Positions 1-7,680 of a stretch of DNA of 28,026 nucleotides are shown piece after piece (within the stretch, counting starts at the first letter, position 1; each line of letters starts with the position of its first letter). The stretch is from Proteobacteria bacterium UBA6920 (GTDB taxonomy: Bacteria > Pseudomonadota > Gammaproteobacteria > SG8-11). The position numbers and the translations under genes are program-made. A model generated the notes under the pieces. It made no database searches. It saw only the letters and a program-made list of their open reading frames with translations, and had not been told where the DNA came from. The stretch is taken from contig DKAS01000186.1 of the NCBI GenBank assembly GCA_002448875.1, positions 1 to 28,026 on the forward strand. Reading direction: 5' to 3'.

Positions 1-246
1 TTCTGGGCGCCCTGGTGCGGGCCGTGCAAGATGTTCGCTCCCATTTTTCAGCAAGCCGCGGCCCGCCTGGAGCCGCGTTTGCGTTTATTGAAGCTCGATA
101 CCGATAGCGAGCAGGCGGCCGCCGCCGCTTACGGCATTCGCAGTATACCCACGCTGGCCTTGTTTCGCAGCGGCGGGGAACAGGCACGTATCGCCGGTGC
201 CATGGATCTGGCCAACCTGGTCTCGTGGGTAGAACAGCATTTATAG
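1..246 (+). CDS. trxC: Thioredoxin, TrxC-like (5' end cut by window)
   Basis: The reading frame is open from base 1 and gives FWAPWCGPCK at once, so the window begins inside the gene, just before the active site. The WCGPC motif is the redox dithiol of thioredoxins, which reduce protein disulfides in the cytoplasm. About 70 residues follow, with the cis-proline loop (SIPT) and a C-terminal helix ending WVEQHL. The FAPIF after the active site and the SIPT loop resemble thioredoxin 2 (TrxC) more than TrxA; TrxC carries an extra N-terminal zinc domain that would lie outside the window. In enterobacteria the gene before secB is the glutaredoxin grxC, so a thiol-redox gene in this place fits. Family is certain; the subfamily is an inference. 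Confidence 0.8.
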   Translation, partial: FWAPWCGPCKMFAPIFQQAAARLEPRLRLLKLDTDSEQAAAAAYGIRSIPTLALFRSGGEQARIAGAMDLANLVSWVEQHL

Positions 247-249
247 GCT

Positions 250-273
250 GCCGCGCCGGCGCCGGCATTTTTT
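250..273 (+). terminator. Candidate rho-independent terminator after the thioredoxin gene
   Basis: A perfect GC palindrome (GCCGGCGCCGGC, 255-266) is followed directly by A and six T residues (268-273). It can fold as a 4-bp GC stem with a 4-base loop, with alternative pairings to the preceding GCCG. It sits just after the thioredoxin stop codon and before secB. The stem is short, so read-through is likely. Confidence 0.45.
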
Positions 274-300
274 CTCAAACTTGATAAATGGAACTGGATC

Positions 301-801
301 ATGAGCGACAGCAGCACCCCGGCAAACGACGGCAACCGACAATTTGCTATTCAGAAAATCTATACCCGCGATATCTCCTTCGAAACGCCGAACTCACCCC
401 AGGTGTTCACCGAGAAGTGGGAGCCTTCGGTCAGCGTCGATCTGGCCACCAACGGCCAGCGCCTGGCCGACGGCGTGCATGAGGTGGTGCTGAGCGTTAC
501 CGTCACCGCCAAAGTCAAGGAGCGCACCGCCTACCTGGCCGAGGTGCAGCAGGCGGGCATTTTCAATATTGCCGGGCTGCAGGAGCAGGAGCTGGCGCAT
601 GCGCTGGGCAGTTTCTGCCCCAATATTCTGTTTCCGTACGCGCGCGAAGCGGTGTCCGATCTGGTATTGCGCGGCGGCTTTCCGCAGCTGATCCTGGCGC
701 CGGTGAATTTCGATGCGCTGTACCAGCAGCATGTGCAGCAGCTGCAGGAAAAACAAAACCAGGAAAAGCAGAAGCAGGCTGCTGCCAACCCCGTACACTA
801 A
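301..801 (+). CDS. secB: Protein-export chaperone SecB
   Basis: SecB is a cytoplasmic tetrameric chaperone that keeps preproteins unfolded and hands them to SecA at the Sec translocon. The 166-residue product is close to the usual 150-170. It shows the family signatures [14 protein letters not shown] near residue 15, a central [11 protein letters not shown] strand, and the conserved stretch ending [20 protein letters not shown]. The C-terminus is a Gln/Lys/Glu-rich tail, normal for SecB. The ATG at 301 gives the expected acidic, flexible N-terminus; the Shine-Dalgarno is weak. It is followed by gpsA after 20 bases, the same order as in enterobacteria, suggesting one transcript. Confidence 0.97.
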   Translation: MSDSSTPANDGNRQFAIQKIYTRDISFETPNSPQVFTEKWEPSVSVDLATNGQRLADGVHEVVLSVTVTAKVKERTAYLAEVQQAGIFNIAGLQEQELAHALGSFCPNILFPYAREAVSDLVLRGGFPQLILAPVNFDALYQQHVQQLQEKQNQEKQKQAAANPVH

Positions 802-821
802 CCAGCCCGCAAGGTCATGTC

Positions 822-1826
822 ATGAGCAAGGGGGAGAAATTTGCCGTATTGGGCGCCGGTTCCTGGGGCACCGCCCTGGCGATCCTGCTGGCGCGCAACG
901 GCCATGCCACCGTCCTCTGGAGTCGCGACCCGCAGGCGGCCCGCGCCATGGAGGCCGAACGCTGCAATACCCGCTATCTGCCCGATCATATATTTCCCGC
1001 CGGCCTGCGCGTGGTTGCCGATCTGCCGGCGGCGCTGAGCGGCGCCACCACCCTGCTGATTGCGGTGCCCAGCGGCGGCTTTCGGCAGACGCTGCGCGCT
1101 GTCGCGCCGCTGTTGAGCACGGCGCCGCGGCTGTGCTGGGCGACCAAGGGTTTGGAGCACGGCAGCCAGAAACTGCTGCATCAGGTGCTGGCGGAGGAAC
1201 TGGGCGAGCGCTGCCCCGCGACCGTGATTTCCGGTCCCACCTTCGCCCGTGAAGTGGCCAGCGGCTTGCCCACCGCCGTGACCATCGCCTCCACCGTCGA
1301 GACCGAGGCCTATGCGCTGGCGGCGGCATTTCATAATGAATCGTTTCGCGCCTATACCGCCCAGGATGTGATCGGCGTGCAAGTGGGCGGCGCGGTGAAG
1401 AACGTGCTGGCCATTGCCGCCGGTGTCGCCGACGGTCTGGGATTTGGCGCCAATGCCCGCGCCGCCCTGATCACCCGCGGCCTGATGGAAATTTCCCGCC
1501 TGGGCATGGCGCTGGGCGGCAAGATGGAGACATTCATGGGGCTGACCGGCCTGGGTGATCTGGTGCTCACCTGTACCGACGATCAATCGCGTAATCGCCG
1601 CTTCGGCCTGGCCATTGGCCGCGGCGCGGACATGGCCAGCGCGCAGGCGCGCATCGGCCAGGTGGTGGAGGGCGTGCAGACCGCGCGCGAAGTGCTGCTG
1701 CTGGCGCGGCGCCTGGCAGTGGACATGCCCATTTGCCAGCAGGTGCACACCGTGTTGTTCGACGGCAAGCCGCCGCAGCAGGCGGTGCGTGATTTGCTGC
1801 TGCGCGAGATCAAGGCGGAAATCTAG
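822..1826 (+). CDS. gpsA: Glycerol-3-phosphate dehydrogenase [NAD(P)+]
   Basis: GpsA reduces dihydroxyacetone phosphate to sn-glycerol-3-phosphate, the backbone precursor of phospholipids. The 334-residue length is normal. The N-terminal Rossmann loop GAGSWGTALA (residues 11-20) binds the nicotinamide cofactor. The catalytic lysine is in GGAVKNVLAIAAG (Lys193), followed by the family sequence LGFGANARAALITRG and the GLxGLGDLVLTC segment. The ATG at 822 has AAGG about 8 bases upstream. It lies 20 bases after secB. Its TAG stop interlocks with the stop of the convergent trmL. No oddity in sequence. Confidence 0.97.
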   Translation: MSKGEKFAVLGAGSWGTALAILLARNGHATVLWSRDPQAARAMEAERCNTRYLPDHIFPAGLRVVADLPAALSGATTLLIAVPSGGFRQTLRAVAPLLSTAPRLCWATKGLEHGSQKLLHQVLAEELGERCPATVISGPTFAREVASGLPTAVTIASTVETEAYALAAAFHNESFRAYTAQDVIGVQVGGAVKNVLAIAAGVADGLGFGANARAALITRGLMEISRLGMALGGKMETFMGLTGLGDLVLTCTDDQSRNRRFGLAIGRGADMASAQARIGQVVEGVQTAREVLLLARRLAVDMPICQQVHTVLFDGKPPQQAVRDLLLREIKAEI

Positions 1827-2281
1827 AAGGCGAAACCGGTCTGACGCAGCGCCTCGTAAAGCACCACGGCCGCGCAGTTGGCCAGGTTGAGGCTGCGGCT
1901 GCCGCTGCGCATCGGCAGGTAGAGTACCTGCGACGCCGGCAGCGCCTGACGCACCTCCGCCGGCAGGCCCCGGCTTTCCGGTCCAAACAGAAAGATATCA
2001 TCAGCGGCGTAGGCCACGTCATGATAGGCGCGCGTGCCCTTGGTCGACAGGGCAAACAGGCGCCGGCCGGCAAGCGCCTGGCTGAAGCTCGTATAGTCCG
2101 CGTGCTGGCGCACGCTGGCGTATTCATGGTAGTCCAGACCGGCGCGCCGCAATTGCTTGTCATCCATGGAAAAGCCCGCGGGGTGGATCAGGTGCAGCTG
2201 GGCGCCGGTATTGGCGCACAGGCGGATGATGTTGCCGGTGTTGGGAGGTATTTCCGGTTGGTACAAGGCGATATGGAACAT
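1823..2281 (-). CDS. trmL: tRNA (cytidine/uridine(34)-2'-O)-methyltransferase TrmL
   Basis: TrmL is a SPOUT-class methyltransferase that adds a 2'-O-methyl group to the wobble base of certain leucine tRNAs. The 152 residues match the minimal SPOUT fold of this family (about 150). Family features visible: the start MFHIALYQPEIPPNTGNIIRL, the loop LFGPESRGLP, and the C-terminal knot region with LRMRS-type and SLNLANCAAVVLYEALRQ sequence that binds S-adenosylmethionine. It is convergent with gpsA, and the two overlap by 4 bases. In enterobacteria trmL is also near gpsA, separated by cysE, which is absent here. Confidence 0.95.
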   Translation of the reverse strand: MFHIALYQPEIPPNTGNIIRLCANTGAQLHLIHPAGFSMDDKQLRRAGLDYHEYASVRQHADYTSFSQALAGRRLFALSTKGTRAYHDVAYAADDIFLFGPESRGLPAEVRQALPASQVLYLPMRSGSRSLNLANCAAVVLYEALRQTGFAF

Positions 2282-2331
2282 GCCGCTGGCCGCCGCCGTG
2301 GTAGAATCTCTGGCCGATGGTAACAGGAATC

Positions 2332-3282
2332 ATGAGCGTGACGGAAATCCCTTCCCCGAGTCTGGCGCTGCAATTCTGCGGCATGTCGCTGAATTCTCCC
2401 TTGGTGCTGCTGTCCGGCTGCGTCGGATTCGGCGAGGAATACACCCGGGTACAGGGGTTCAGCAATCGCCATGTCGGTGCGGTCTGCCTCAAGGGCACGA
2501 CGCTCAATCCGCGCCTGGGCAACGCCCCGCACCGGGTGTGCGAAACGCCCCAGGGCATGCTCAACTCCATCGGTCTGCAGAATCCCGGCGCCCGTCAGGT
2601 GGTGGACGGCATCCTGCCCACCCTGGATTTTTCCGAAACCCGGTTCATCGCCAATGTCTCCGGTTCCACCGTCGAGGAGTACGAGGAAGTCACCCGCATC
2701 TTCGACGATTCGCCCATCGATGCCATCGAGATCAATATTTCCTGTCCCAACGTCAAGGAAGGCGGCGTGGTGTTTGGTAATGACCCCGCCATGTCGGCGC
2801 GAGTGGTGGAGGCCTGTCGTCGTGCCACGCGCAAGCCGCTGATCACCAAATTATCCCCCAACCAGACGGACATCGCGGATAATGCCCGTCGATGTATTGA
2901 CGCGGGTACCGACGGATTTGCCGTCATCAACACCCTGATGGGCATGGCGGTGGATATCCATCGGCGGCGTCCGGTCATCGGCAACAACCAGGGTGGTCTG
3001 TCTGGTCCGGCGATCAAACCCATCGCCCTGCTCAAAGTGCATCAGGTCTATCAGGTGTGCAAGCGGCACAATATTCCTATCATCGGCCAGGGCGGTATCA
3101 CGACGGCGGAAGATGCTCTGGAGTTTTTGATTGCCGGAGCGGCGACCGTCGGTATTGGCACTGCGCTGTTCTACGATCCCCTGGTTTGCCCGAAAATTAA
3201 TCAGGGAATCGCGGCGTATCTTCAGAAGCATGGTATGAACAATGTCAGTGAGCTGGTCGGCTCCTTGCAGTTAAATACCTGA
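2332..3282 (+). CDS. pyrD: Dihydroorotate dehydrogenase, class 1B catalytic subunit type
   Basis: Product of 316 residues resembling PyrDB: an FMN-containing barrel that oxidises dihydroorotate to orotate in pyrimidine synthesis. NISCPNVKEGG carries the class 1 catalytic cysteine (Cys138; class 2 enzymes use serine). Other 1B signatures are KLSPNQTDI, INTLMGMAVDI, GGLSGPAIKPIAL and IPIIGQGGI. An in-frame ATG lies at 2317, but the ATG at 2332 has AACAGGA just upstream and is preferred. Class 1B enzymes normally need the iron-sulfur/FAD subunit PyrK to pass electrons to NAD; no pyrK is next to this gene. It stands alone between trmL and the pilus operon. Related flavin dehydrogenases (PreA-like dihydropyrimidine dehydrogenase) share this fold, so activity is slightly uncertain. 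Confidence 0.85.
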   Translation: MSVTEIPSPSLALQFCGMSLNSPLVLLSGCVGFGEEYTRVQGFSNRHVGAVCLKGTTLNPRLGNAPHRVCETPQGMLNSIGLQNPGARQVVDGILPTLDFSETRFIANVSGSTVEEYEEVTRIFDDSPIDAIEINISCPNVKEGGVVFGNDPAMSARVVEACRRATRKPLITKLSPNQTDIADNARRCIDAGTDGFAVINTLMGMAVDIHRRRPVIGNNQGGLSGPAIKPIALLKVHQVYQVCKRHNIPIIGQGGITTAEDALEFLIAGAATVGIGTALFYDPLVCPKINQGIAAYLQKHGMNNVSELVGSLQLNT

Positions 3283-3294
3283 AGGCATCTCCTC

Positions 3295-3335
3295 TTCATT
3301 CCTTTTCATTCCCACGCGGTAATTGGTTGAACCGC
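3295..3335. repeat. Short direct repeat and inverted repeat upstream of the pilus operon
   Basis: TTCATTCC occurs twice (3295-3302 and 3305-3312), one helical turn apart. It is followed by GCGGT (3316-3320) and ACCGC (3331-3335), an inverted repeat with a 10-base loop and no T-run. The position between pyrD and the pilus promoter candidate would suit a regulator site or weak structure. Both elements are short and could be chance. Confidence 0.25.
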
Positions 3336-3367
3336 TAACTGCCTCTTATTCCGAATATTTTTATTAG

Positions 3368-3382
3368 GGCATCGTTTTTGCA
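3368..3382 (+). promoter_or_regulatory. Candidate sigma-54 (RpoN) -24/-12 promoter for the pilus operon
   Basis: The sequence GGCATCGTTTTTGCA has the invariant GG and GC dinucleotides exactly 10 bases apart and matches the -24 element GGCA and the -12 element TTGCA. The mismatches are in the CG after GGCA and in the T before GG. Transcription would begin near 3393, about 55 bases before the mshM start. Sigma-54 commonly drives type IV pilin genes. No enhancer site or regulator gene is visible, so this is a motif match only. Confidence 0.42.
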
Positions 3383-3447
3383 TAGTTACCGCCGGCAGCC
3401 CTGTTGTGCAGGTGCGGGCCAGTGTTTTCAACCAGCAAAGCGTGCCT

Positions 3448-4737
3448 ATGTATTGTGAATATTTCGGCCTACGCCAGTATCCGTTCGCATTGACGCCGGA
3501 TACGGCCAACTTTTATCAGGGTGGGAACCGGGGAGCGATCCTCAATTCCCTGCGCTACGCCGTTGCGCGCGGCGACGGCCTGATCAAGGTGGTCGGGGAA
3601 GTCGGCAGCGGCAAGACCATGCTGTGCCGCATGCTTGCGGCCATCCTGCCGTCGGATACCGACAGCGTTTATCTCGACAATCCCGGCCTGGGCCCGGAGC
3701 AGCTGCTGGCGGCGATCTTCGCCGAATTGGGCTTGCGCCATGAGGGCCCGCTGCAGCGGGTGCGCTGCGTCAACTATATAAAGGAAGAACTTATCCGTCG
3801 CCACCGTGCCGGACGGCGGGTGCTGCTGCTGGTGGAGGAGGCGCAGACCATGTCGCTGGCCTCGCTGGAAGAACTGCGCCTGTTGAGCAATCTGGAAACC
3901 GCGCACAGCAAATTGTTGCAGATTGTGCTGTTCGGCCAGCCCGAGCTGGATCAGAAGCTGCTGCACTACAATATCCGCCAGCTGCGTGATCGTATCGTCC
4001 ACAGTTTCTACCTGACGCCGCTCAGTCGTGACGACGTCAATCGCTATATTCAGCACCGTCTGCGCCGCGCCGGATTTCAGGGGCCGAACTACTTTACCCG
4101 GCCGGCGATCAACGGCATCGCCCATGCTTCCCATGGCCTGATGCGGCGCATCAATGTCATTACCGACAAAGTGCTGCTGGCCGCCTACGCCGGCAATACC
4201 CGGCGTATCACCCGCAGCCATGTGCGGGCGGCGGTGCGTGACAGTCTGCCGCCGGCCACCGCGCACAGTGCCGTGTCCTACCTTGTCGCTGGCGGGTTGC
4301 TGCTGTTGGCGGCGATGACCGCCGGCTGGCAACAGCTGGGAACGGAACGAACCCTGGCCTGGCTGGCGCCGGTCTACGCGCTGCTGGCGCCGGCCACCGG
4401 CGCGGATGCGGCCAGCTTGCCGTTGCTCACCGCGCGCCAGCAGGCCGCGGCAACGCGGCTGCGGCACCCAGCCGATGCCGACTTCAGTATTCAACTGTTG
4501 ACGGCGGAGGCGGATGCCGCGCCGCGAGTCGAGGACTTTCTGCGGCAAGCGGCAACGGCAGGCGTGACGGACGATATTTTCGTGCAGCAAACCGCCACCG
4601 GCCGCTATCTGGTGCTGTATCGCGAATTTACCGACTGGCGGCAGGCGGCGGCGGAATTGCGTTCCCTGCCGCCCGCGCTCGCCGCTGGCCAACCTATCGT
4701 GAGGACTCTGCGCAGTGTGCGGCAACAGGCGAACTAA
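3448..4737 (+). CDS. mshM: MSHA-type pilus biogenesis ATPase MshM (ExeA/GspA family) with SPOR-like tail
   Basis: ExeA-type AAA+ ATPase of 429 residues, expected to help localise or assemble the secretin through the cell wall. The ATG at 3448 is chosen because MYCEYFGLRQYPFALTPD is the family N-terminus; an earlier in-frame GTG at 3406 would add 14 unrelated residues. Walker A is GEVGSGKT (50-57). The Walker B region reads LLLVEEAQ (126-133), where the family usually has DEAQ. One membrane segment lies at about 275-293. The periplasmic end (about 345-425) contains SIQLLTAE, then VQQTATGRYLVLYREF and an Ala-rich helix, a pattern like SPOR peptidoglycan-binding domains. mshL starts inside its end, so the two are translationally linked. 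Confidence 0.88.
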   Translation: MYCEYFGLRQYPFALTPDTANFYQGGNRGAILNSLRYAVARGDGLIKVVGEVGSGKTMLCRMLAAILPSDTDSVYLDNPGLGPEQLLAAIFAELGLRHEGPLQRVRCVNYIKEELIRRHRAGRRVLLLVEEAQTMSLASLEELRLLSNLETAHSKLLQIVLFGQPELDQKLLHYNIRQLRDRIVHSFYLTPLSRDDVNRYIQHRLRRAGFQGPNYFTRPAINGIAHASHGLMRRINVITDKVLLAAYAGNTRRITRSHVRAAVRDSLPPATAHSAVSYLVAGGLLLLAAMTAGWQQLGTERTLAWLAPVYALLAPATGADAASLPLLTARQQAAATRLRHPADADFSIQLLTAEADAAPRVEDFLRQAATAGVTDDIFVQQTATGRYLVLYREFTDWRQAAAELRSLPPALAAGQPIVRTLRSVRQQAN

Positions 4738-6367
4738 CGTCAGGCTAGCGGCCACCCGTGTGCGGCACCTGCTGGCCGCGGCGGGCGCGCTGGCGCTTGC
4801 CGCCTGCGCGGCGACGTCGCCGCCGCCGCTGTCCAGCGGTCATCTGCGCGCGGCGCCAGACGACATACCCGCGCCGGTGCTGCAGGCGCCGGTATTGCCG
4901 CCGCCGGCCGCCGCCGCGACGGAGGAGTTGTATACGGTGGTGGTCAGCAACGTCGAAGTCAAAGATCTGCTGTTCGCCCTGGCGCGGGACGCCGGACGCA
5001 ATATCGATGTGCATCCGGCGATCAAGGGCCGGGTGACGCTCAACGCGGTGCAGCAGCCGATGAGCAGAATTCTCGAGCGCATTGCCGAACAGGTGGCGAT
5101 ACGCTATCAGCTGCTGGAGGCGGGCATGATCATCCGCCCCGATACGCCCTATCTTGATTCCTACCGGGTGGACTACGTGAACATGGCGCGTGAATCCCGC
5201 AGCACCATGAGCGTGGCCACGGAAATCGCTACCGCCGGTGGTACCGTCAGCGGCGCCACGGGCAACAACAACACCGCCGGCCAGGCCGGCAACAACTCCC
5301 GTACTACGGTCAGCAACATATCGGACGCCAAATTCTGGGACAGCCTGGTCAACAGCATCCAGGCCATCGTCACCGATCGCGATGCCGGCGGCAAGATCAA
5401 GGACGCGGCCGACGATGTGATCGCCAATCCGATGAGCGGCATCATCACCGTGCGCGCCACCGCGCGCCAGCACCGCATGATAGGCGAACTGATCACCAAG
5501 GTGCAGAACAACGCCCATCGTCAGGTGCTGATCGAGGCCAGTATCGTCGAGGTCGAGCTCAGCGACCGCTATCAGTCGGGCGTGGACTGGCAGCGCCTGG
5601 CGCAAAGCGGTACCGTCACCGGCGATGGCGGCAGCGTCGTGTCCAGCATGCTGGGCGGCAGTCTGCAGACCGCGCCGTTTCTGTTTCTCGGTTACAACCA
5701 TACCGCCGGCAATAACAGCAATATTTCCGCCGCCGTGCGCATGCTGGAAAGCTTCGGTGACGTCAAGGTGCTGTCCAGCCCCAAGATCATGGCGCTCAAT
5801 AATCAAACCGCGGTACTCAAGGTGGTGGACGAAAAAGTGTATTTCACCGTCGACCGCGAAGAAACCTTCAACGCCGACGGCAGCGCCCGGGGCAATACCT
5901 ATACCAGTGAAATTCACACCGTGCCAGTCGGGCTGGTGATGAGCGTAACGCCGCAGATCACCGAGGATGCGGTGGTGACTATGAATGTGCGGCCGACGAT
6001 TTCCCGCATCACCGGCTACGTGGTCGATCCCGCGCCGCGCCTGGCCTCGCAGAACGCCAGCGGCAGCGGCTACGACAACCTGATTCCCGAAATTCAGGTG
6101 CGGGAAATGGAGTCGCTGCTCAAGGTGAACAACGGCAATATGGTGGTGCTGGGCGGCTTGATGCAGAACAAGGTGGGTAAAGCCAAATCCGGCGTGCCGT
6201 TTCTGGCCAGTCTGCCGCTGATTGGCCATCTGTTCAGCTATCGCGACGAGGAGTCGCGCAAGACCGAGCTGGTCATCTTTCTGCGGCCGACGGTGGTGGA
6301 TGGCGACAGCCAGGCGAACCTGGCGGACATCCAGCAATACTTGCCAGCGGCCAGACCGGCACGATGA
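4715..6367 (+). CDS. mshL: Outer-membrane secretin MshL (MSHA-type pilus)
   Basis: Secretin of 550 residues forming the outer-membrane gate for the pilus. The GTG start at 4715 has GAGGA 9 bases upstream and overlaps mshM by 23 bases; a second GTG at 4760 is less supported. An Arg-rich N-terminus precedes a hydrophobic stretch and a lipobox LAAC with Cys31, so it is probably a lipoprotein piloted to the outer membrane. A STN/N0-like domain follows (NVEVKDLLFALARDAGRNID, roughly 78-150). A Gly/Thr/Asn-rich segment lies near 174-200. The C-terminal secretin core includes VKVLSSPKIMALNNQTA, VPVGLVMSVTPQI, MVVLGGLMQNKV and PLIGHLFSYR, ending in ELVIFLRPTVV. Family assignment is firm; the Msh label rests on its neighbours. 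Confidence 0.93.
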   Translation: MCGNRRTNVRLAATRVRHLLAAAGALALAACAATSPPPLSSGHLRAAPDDIPAPVLQAPVLPPPAAAATEELYTVVVSNVEVKDLLFALARDAGRNIDVHPAIKGRVTLNAVQQPMSRILERIAEQVAIRYQLLEAGMIIRPDTPYLDSYRVDYVNMARESRSTMSVATEIATAGGTVSGATGNNNTAGQAGNNSRTTVSNISDAKFWDSLVNSIQAIVTDRDAGGKIKDAADDVIANPMSGIITVRATARQHRMIGELITKVQNNAHRQVLIEASIVEVELSDRYQSGVDWQRLAQSGTVTGDGGSVVSSMLGGSLQTAPFLFLGYNHTAGNNSNISAAVRMLESFGDVKVLSSPKIMALNNQTAVLKVVDEKVYFTVDREETFNADGSARGNTYTSEIHTVPVGLVMSVTPQITEDAVVTMNVRPTISRITGYVVDPAPRLASQNASGSGYDNLIPEIQVREMESLLKVNNGNMVVLGGLMQNKVGKAKSGVPFLASLPLIGHLFSYRDEESRKTELVIFLRPTVVDGDSQANLADIQQYLPAARPAR

Positions 6368-6397
6368 AACCGCTATCTACATAACCAGGACGTCGCT

Positions 6398-7672
6398 ATG
6401 AGCCTGCTGTTGGACGCGTTGAAAAAAGCCGAACGGGAAAAAAGTCAGCATCCGACCTGGGCGCCGCCGGCGGACAATGCCAGGCCGGTGATGCCGGATC
6501 TTCCCATGTTGAGCGATGGCGTGTATCTGGCGCCCGGGGATGCCGCTAACGATGACGGCGAGGCGGGCGGCGGCCAGGCGCCGCCCGTGCATTCCGCCAA
6601 CATCGCCGACCCGTCGGCCGTGGATCCCTACCAGAGCGACGGACTGTGGCGCCTGTACCTGGCGCTGGCGTCGATTCTGCTGGTCATCCTGCTGGTGGGC
6701 ACCTATGGCTATTTCCAGTATGCCCGGTCGCAGCACGCGGCCAGTCTGCGTATCGCCGGGCTGAATAAACAGATTGCCATCAGTCACCGCCGCGACCTGC
6801 TGGCCGGTGCGGAGGAGGCGAGTGTCGCACCGGCCGTGCGCTGGACCGTGCCAGGGCTCAAGGCCGCGACCGCGCCGGCCGAGACGCGCGCCGGTGCGCC
6901 ATCGGTGGCACTTTCGAGTTTGCAGAAACCAACGCCGGCGGCGCTGCCGACAGCGGCCCCGGTGGAGGCGGACGCCGCCGTGCCACCGTCAGCCACCGCC
7001 GGCGCGCCCGCCACGGCAGCCAGCGTCGATGCCAGCGCTGTTGCCAATGCCGGCGATACGGCGCCGCCACCCGCGGTAATCAAAAAAGACAGCGATCCGC
7101 TGGCGCCGTTGTTGCGCCGTGCCTATGCCGCGTATGTACAGCGCGACTTCACCAGCGCGGTCGGCGCCTACGAAGAAGCCCTGCGGGCGCAACCGCAACA
7201 GCGCGACGCGCTGCTGGGTCTGGCAGTCATTGCCGGTGAACAGGGCGATGCCGAGCGGGCCAGCGAGTATTACCGGCAGATCCTGCGTGCCGACAGCGGC
7301 GACGTGATCGCGTTGACCGGCCTGGTGGCAACATTGCAGCAGAAAGATCCACAGGCGGCGCTGCGGCTGCTGAACGATGCCATTACCCGCGACGGTGGAT
7401 CGGCGGCCCTGTATTTCGCCCTGGGCGCTCTGCACATGAGCCAGGGGCAGTGGGCGCAGGCCAAAGGGGCATTGAGCGAGGCGGTGCGCCGGGACGGCAA
7501 CAACGCTGATTACATATATAACCTGGGCGTGGCCAATGACCGACTGGGCGAGCGGTCGGCGGCGCTGCGCGCTTACCGGCGTGCGCTGCAGGTCGCCGCG
7601 GACCGCGGCAACGCCGGTTTTCGCCGTGATCCGGTGGAGCGCCGTATCGCGCAATTGACGACCGCGGAGTAG
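6398..7672 (+). CDS. mshN: MshN-like TPR protein of the pilus machine
   Basis: Product of 424 residues. It begins MSLLLDALKKAEREK, the short amphipathic start typical of GspB/MshN proteins. A single membrane helix spans about 84-108, followed by an Ala/Pro/Val-rich periplasmic linker (about 135-235). The C-terminal part (about 237-410) consists of tetratricopeptide repeats with patterns such as YVQRDFTSAVGAYEEAL, AERASEYYRQIL, ALYFALGALHMSQGQWAQAKGAL and YIYNLGVANDRLGERSAALRAYRRAL. The ATG at 6398 has CCAGGA about 8 bases upstream. The gene lies 30 bases after mshL and 8 bases before mshE, in the usual msh order L-(M)-N-E-G. The expected role is a periplasmic scaffold linking inner-membrane and secretin parts. 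Confidence 0.87.
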   Translation: MSLLLDALKKAEREKSQHPTWAPPADNARPVMPDLPMLSDGVYLAPGDAANDDGEAGGGQAPPVHSANIADPSAVDPYQSDGLWRLYLALASILLVILLVGTYGYFQYARSQHAASLRIAGLNKQIAISHRRDLLAGAEEASVAPAVRWTVPGLKAATAPAETRAGAPSVALSSLQKPTPAALPTAAPVEADAAVPPSATAGAPATAASVDASAVANAGDTAPPPAVIKKDSDPLAPLLRRAYAAYVQRDFTSAVGAYEEALRAQPQQRDALLGLAVIAGEQGDAERASEYYRQILRADSGDVIALTGLVATLQQKDPQAALRLLNDAITRDGGSAALYFALGALHMSQGQWAQAKGALSEAVRRDGNNADYIYNLGVANDRLGERSAALRAYRRALQVAADRGNAGFRRDPVERRIAQLTTAE

Positions 7673-7680
7673 CTGCGCTC

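Noticed and set aside
3406..3447. Upstream GTG start for mshM
   Set aside because: The added 14 residues are unlike the family, whose start matches the ATG at 3448.
4745..6337. 530-residue minus-strand open frame opposite mshL
   Set aside because: Composition is the same shadow type (His/Arg/Gly-rich) and the secretin on the other strand explains the sequence.
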